Source: Planctomycetota bacterium (GTDB taxonomy: Bacteria > Planctomycetota > Planctomycetia > Pirellulales > Pirellulaceae). Taken from it: 9,528 bases of DNA. This document shows, piece after piece, positions 6,801 through 9,528 of this stretch. Below the pieces are notes generated by a model. It searched no databases and was not told where the DNA came from. It saw only the letters and a program-made list of their open reading frames with translations. The first letter of the stretch is position 1. Each line of letters opens with the position of its first letter. Both the position numbers and the translations under genes were made by a program. The stretch lies in the NCBI GenBank assembly GCA_026692885.1, contig JAPLNJ010001017.1, positions 1-9,528 on the forward strand. Direction: 5' to 3'.

Positions 6801-8813
6801 GCAGCCGTAGGTCTGAATCAGTTGGTAACCTCGCAGCAGTTGGGGTGCCGGCGGATCCGGAAATCGTTCGCTGGGCAACAGCTCGACGACACGGTGGTGA
6901 CACCTCAGGCAGGCACTCTCCGCGAATCGTTTGGCGTACATCGGATGGTCCCAATGTTGGTTGTCGAACCAACGGTACGCCTGGCGCCAGGCTTGACGTT
7001 GCGGTTCGCTGTTGGGCGTGTGCGACGCCCACTTGAAGGCCGTCGCACTGCCCTGGCCCTCGTGGCAAATCGTGCAGGCGAAGTCCGCCACGGGGTGCGG
7101 GCTGCTCGCTCCGACGAACAAGTCCAGCCGCGGATGTCCGGCGTAGGGCTGGGGGAGGCCGCGGCGAATGGTGAGCGACAGCGGCTTGAGCTCAGCCTGC
7201 TGGCCGTCCGACTTCAGCCGCTGGGCCTGGTCTGCGGTGTCTCGCAAGCGAGTCAGCACGTGCTCCGGACTGAGCAGCAGCTCGCCATCGAAATCGACCA
7301 GTACATCGCCCGGCAGCAGACCCGGACTGAGCTGTGTGCCGCTCGGAGCACTGCCGGTCGCCAGCAACCGCCGCTGAATCTCGGCAGCGGACAGTCGTTC
7401 CGCGGCGTGCCCTTCCATGGGCAACCTCGGACTCACTGGTAACGGCCGAAGAACACCTTCAGCATTTGCGGTTTCGCCCCTCACCCCAACCCTCTCCCCG
7501 GAGTACCGGGGCGAGGGAGTTGTTTTTCGGGCGTTCCCTGCCGCGTCGTCTCCCTTCCCTACTGCGTCGTCTCCCGGCTGGTGACGCGTCCCCGCGGCGA
7601 CCTCTGCCTGGGCGGCCGCGGACCGGTCTCGCACGTAGCTGACCGTGATGTCGTTCGGCTGCAGCAGCCCCTCGGCGACTCGGAAACCGAGTGTTTCCTC
7701 GACCTGCCTCGCCACGGCTTCTGCGCTGGGCTGGTCCTCCAGATCATCTTCATCGTCGCTGCTGGGTGTGATGTCTCCTGCCGGCGCGAGCGGTGACAGG
7801 GTCACCGTCAGCAATTGCTCGTTCGTGAAGGCCGGTTCCGTGGGCGATCCCGGCCAAGTCTTGGCCAGCGCCTGATGGCAGGTGGTACACCGGTCGAAGC
7901 GACGAACCTCGCGGAAATTGAAATCCTGCGTCAGACCCTCGCTCCACAAGTTCTCGATTTTCAGCGGCGAGTTGAAAGCGTCCAGGATCGGCAGTTCCAA
8001 TAACTTCTTGCCGGGCAGCGGGAAGCCGTGCTGGAAGGTGAAGTAGGTCGATCGGCGCCGTTCCAACTCGGTTTCGAGGCGTTGCAACTCGGCCCGGCTG
8101 TTGGCCAAGGCCGTTTCCAGTTCGGCCTCCTTGGCCATCAGCTGTCTCAGTATCTCTGCCAACGCGGTGCAATGGTCACTGGCCATCTGATAGTCCATGG
8201 TCCGTTGCTGCAACACGTGCTTCCCATCGTCGACCACCGCCTGGAGCCGATCGATTTCGCGTTGGGACCGACCGTCCCGCACGGCCTGAGTCACCTTGGC
8301 TTTGGCAGCATCGACGTCTGCGGACGCGGATCTTTGCTCGTCCCGCAGTCTGGCCTCGCGCAATTTGGCATCCGCTAGCACGGCCTGCAGGCGTGGCGGC
8401 AAGGCCGCCCGTACCGCTGCGACCTCAGCCGCCCCCGCTGTCGGCGGCAAACGCTCGCAAGCCTCATCGAAAGACCGGAAATCAAACTCGGCCTGTCGGC
8501 GTTCGGCGTCCCGGGCCACTTCCGCCCGGAACGCCGCCACCAGGCTCATGTCGAGTGCTTCGCCGCGGACTGCCTCCAGGGCCTTGAGCAGCCGTTGTCG
8601 CTCGCGCCACGCGGCCGTTGTTTCCACCTGATGCATCTGCCACTGGGTCAGACGGAGGTCGATCTCGCGGGAGGTCCGCTGATAGACCTTCCACTCCCGC
8701 CGATGATCGTCGATCAGCAGCCAGACCGTGGCCGCCAGCAGCAACACGCTGGACACCGCAAAGATCCGGTGCAGCTGCTGCATGTCGCGCCAGGTTTGTG
8801 CAGTGGCAGGCAT
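3879..8813 (-). CDS. Giant membrane-anchored octahaem c-type cytochrome with coiled-coil stalk and PDZ-like domain
   Basis: A 1644-residue protein, in order: one transmembrane helix (about 14-35); a charged coiled-coil stalk (about 40-255); haem site CTTCH (309-313); a PDZ-like domain (about 373-552, with LLPGDVLVDFDGELL and LSLTIRRG) carrying a large insertion; CTICH (580-584); CLRCH (635-639). Five class I-like cytochrome c units follow, at CFGCH (671), CLACH (905), CYACH (1089), CATCH (1265) and CVGCH (1536). Each is followed by a candidate distal methionine in an MP motif (M835, M964, M1213, M1459, M1586). The first three haems lack such a Met and may be bis-histidine. The ATG lies one base after the stop of the cytochrome b-type gene (TGA-C-ATG), which suggests coupled translation and a shared complex. 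The likely role is to take electrons from the quinol-oxidising b/Rieske core and spread them to downstream carriers; this is inferred. An in-frame family B repeat lies at residues about 431-448. I do not know a named gene for it. Confidence 0.9.
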   Translation of the reverse strand: MPATAQTWRDMQQLHRIFAVSSVLLLAATVWLLIDDHRREWKVYQRTSREIDLRLTQWQMHQVETTAAWRERQRLLKALEAVRGEALDMSLVAAFRAEVARDAERRQAEFDFRSFDEACERLPPTAGAAEVAAVRAALPPRLQAVLADAKLREARLRDEQRSASADVDAAKAKVTQAVRDGRSQREIDRLQAVVDDGKHVLQQRTMDYQMASDHCTALAEILRQLMAKEAELETALANSRAELQRLETELERRRSTYFTFQHGFPLPGKKLLELPILDAFNSPLKIENLWSEGLTQDFNFREVRRFDRCTTCHQALAKTWPGSPTEPAFTNEQLLTVTLSPLAPAGDITPSSDDEDDLEDQPSAEAVARQVEETLGFRVAEGLLQPNDITVSYVRDRSAAAQAEVAAGTRHQPGDDAVGKGDDAAGNARKTTPSPRYSGERVGVRGETANAEGVLRPLPVSPRLPMEGHAAERLSAAEIQRRLLATGSAPSGTQLSPGLLPGDVLVDFDGELLLSPEHVLTRLRDTADQAQRLKSDGQQAELKPLSLTIRRGLPQPYAGHPRLDLFVGASSPHPVADFACTICHEGQGSATAFKWASHTPNSEPQRQAWRQAYRWFDNQHWDHPMYAKRFAESACLRCHHRVVELLPSERFPDPPAPQLLRGYQLIQTYGCFGCHEINGFGGDQSSGPDLRVEPNYAAAAQELAHQLRVRLAADHPATPANGSAEAAPSQPSLQALEQMLEGAMRLGVDPHDVSARRALRRLLEQAATPAKGSARLGPAGMSELARLAPLLKDQDHPGTLRKVGPSLRHVGQKLAEAFLQDWVGNPQHFRPSTRMPRFFGVWNHLDGKSQQVSQNYEPIEIRAVVAYLMNRTQAVDNLADPHGVAASTAVEKAARGKLLFQTRGCLACHDHQDFPDATALRDPQALVAGPELSNLVAKFGPDSGRRWLTTWLKQPAHDSPRTLMPDLLLTPLARKDADGRVVAVTDPSEDLVEYLLRSDTSNFRTASLERLDAGKLEALVCEHLRDTFHESKVELYARRGIPQQHQATLRPAEQELLVPDERHADKAWQLPDRQKLLYLGHKTILKLGCYACHDIPGFEGAKPIGPALRDWGRKDPTQLAFEHIVPYLQAHGTSANDVGSGQTTTGGFLQSSSHTPSADIDTRTVPSTIPSEYYLRQIRSGNRVGFLYQKLTEPRSYDYRLTENKRYNERLRMPRFPLSVEDREAVMTFVLGLVGRPPTEKYVYQPVQHRKTLSEAEPLLQRYQCATCHVLQPEKWQIAAVPGSFAEQQRSPSFPFSELPPSTEEVQASAHADRGGRLHTTLAGFPLLGHNGKPLVFDEAGDELTDQDSFLPNRLEYVFQLWQPAALEGRDYQVGVAPVTIPASRISRKYPARGGFLAKYLLPRVAALEKSANPSVKGSEAWGWVPPPLVGEGAKVQTAWLHSYLLDPQPVRPAAFLRMPKFNLAPGEATRLVDYFAAAAGADYPYDSSLGRRAARLEQAEQRYQDLLQRLSTPEHALRGTRLDHAMQIVTNKNFCVGCHIVGDFSPRTSDRAKGPDLAQVHQRLRPDYVRRWIAKPMSLLPYTPMPAYIPYVPGAAQLGGIDQSLYHGTSVEQVDGLVDLLMNFDQYAKSRHPIAPAVMEAAK
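7490..7517 (+). repeat. GC-rich palindrome, family B, copy inside the octahaem cytochrome gene
   Basis: A 12-bp stem with one mismatch (7512) and AGTA loop. The surrounding element, about 7477-7522, includes a C-rich flank. Read in the gene's frame it encodes TPSPRYSGERVGVRG, a low-complexity Arg/Gly/Ser peptide. Very similar peptides are familiar in database proteins as translations of dispersed CCCTC-rich repeats. The opposite-orientation copy at 3804-3831 shows it is a repeat and not ordinary coding sequence. Confidence 0.85.
7533..7574 (-). repeat. Two 21-bp in-frame tandem repeats
   Basis: Bases 7533-7553 and 7554-7574 match at 18 of 21 positions and encode GDDAVGK and GDDAAGN (residues 414-427). 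They directly adjoin the family B insertion in the PDZ-like domain, so this stretch has accumulated several length changes, all multiples of three. Confidence 0.75.
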
Positions 8814-8814
8814 G

Positions 8815-9528
8815 TCAGAAGTTCAGAAAGTACTCAGGAATAGTGACAAAATATTTGAGGTCCAGCGTCCAGCGAGCCAACATCTTCACAGGCAACAAGG
8901 CCATCATCAAGAGCAGGTTGCTCATCACCAGGAACCGCAACCACCCCATCTTCCCGACCAACTCGCGAACCCGCCGGTTAGATTTGACCAGCGTGGCCGG
9001 GATGGCGATGAAGTACGCTGCCAGCAACAGCAGCCCCGGCGATTCACGTCCTAGGATATAGAGCAGCCTCATCCCTCCGCCCGCCTCCTCCGGCGCCGTC
9101 GGCCGCGCGACGCCCCACAGTTTGACCCAGAACAATTGGGAAAGGTCAACGTTCAGTGCCTTGACCACCTGCCGCGTGTCCCAGGTCGCGTACAAGCCGA
9201 AGAAGTTCCAGTACGGCCCACGAAAGAAGGTGCCCATCGTGATCAACGTGACCCACAGGACCAGAAAGCCGAACTGAAACGTCAGGTACGCGAACTTCCG
9301 CTGGCGGATTGAGTAGTAGCCGTTGCCCTGGGGGTTGCGGTCGAGATAGGGGATCGCCATCAACCCGAACATGATCAGCAGCGGCAACACGACGCCCGCC
9401 ATCCAGGCGTCGTAGTACACCAGCATCTCTTGCAGACCGAGGAAGTACCACGGAGCCTTGGACGGATTGGGCGTCCTGACGGCATTGGCCGGCGCTTCCA
9501 ACGGGGCTTTCAGACCGATCGCCCAGAC
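8815..9528 (-). CDS. Cytochrome b/b6-complex subunit IV-like membrane protein (cut at its N-terminus by window edge)
   Basis: The 237 visible residues are the C-terminal part of a quinol-oxidising cytochrome b unit. The frame stays open to base 9528, so the apparent TTG start near 9501 is not the real start. The stretch PNPSKAPWYFLGLQEML resembles the Qo-site segment of PetD/QcrC-type proteins from menaquinol bc complexes. APWY stands where PEWY is found in classical complexes (codons at 9442-9456), so the Glu is replaced by Pro. Four hydrophobic helices follow: VVLPLLIMFGLMAIPYL, the stretch around FGFLVLWVTLITMG, GLLLLAAYFIAIPATLV and FLVMSNLLLMMALLPVKML. No CxxCH is present; the haem c part is supplied by the next gene, one base downstream. 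Whether this is a separate subunit IV or the end of a full-length cytochrome b cannot be seen here. Function in quinol oxidation at the membrane is by family. Confidence 0.87.
   Translation of the reverse strand, partial: VWAIGLKAPLEAPANAVRTPNPSKAPWYFLGLQEMLVYYDAWMAGVVLPLLIMFGLMAIPYLDRNPQGNGYYSIRQRKFAYLTFQFGFLVLWVTLITMGTFFRGPYWNFFGLYATWDTRQVVKALNVDLSQLFWVKLWGVARPTAPEEAGGGMRLLYILGRESPGLLLLAAYFIAIPATLVKSNRRVRELVGKMGWLRFLVMSNLLLMMALLPVKMLARWTLDLKYFVTIPEYFLNF

Noticed and set aside
9499..9501. TTG as the start codon of the subunit IV-like gene
   Set aside because: The same frame continues upstream to the window edge (WAIGLKAPLEAP), which reads as normal protein sequence leading into the Qo segment, so the gene starts outside.

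Overview
The window looks like a chromosomal piece of a planctomycete (Pirellulales-like). The basis is high GC, a very large membrane-anchored multihaem cytochrome c beside a cytochrome b-type gene, a MauL/cupredoxin-like secreted protein of a kind common in that phylum, and interspersed short palindromic repeats. This taxonomic call is inference; there is no rRNA or marker gene here. All six protein-coding genes I accept lie on the minus strand.

Right to centre (9528 to 1474) is a respiratory electron-transfer cluster. It begins with the C-terminal part of a Rieske/cytochrome b complex membrane subunit (subunit IV-like, with APWYF at the PEWY position, cut by the window edge). One base later comes a 1644-residue protein with one N-terminal membrane anchor, a roughly 200-residue coiled-coil stalk, a PDZ-like domain and eight CxxCH haem sites. 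Next are a secreted cupredoxin-like protein with an H...CxxHxxM type 1 copper signature, and a dihaem c-type cytochrome that is probably a lipoprotein. The likely path is quinol, then cytochrome b/Rieske, then the giant octahaem cytochrome, then the soluble or anchored copper and haem carriers. The upstream genes (Rieske, b6-like) would lie beyond base 9528.

Left part (1 to 1344): a ParD/ParE-type toxin-antitoxin pair with its own likely promoter/operator, then the N-terminal 189 residues of a UvrD/Rep-family superfamily I DNA helicase, cut by the window start.

Two families of short palindromes are interspersed. Family A has four copies, each a GTAG tetranucleotide next to an 8-bp-stem hairpin, resembling the REP elements mobilised by RAYT (Y1) transposases. 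One copy sits just before the helicase start; three form an inverted/tandem cluster between the copper protein and the dihaem cytochrome. Family B has two copies in opposite orientation, one intergenic and one inside the reading frame of the giant cytochrome, where it encodes an extra peptide within the PDZ-like domain. No intergenic stretch exceeds about 180 bases.
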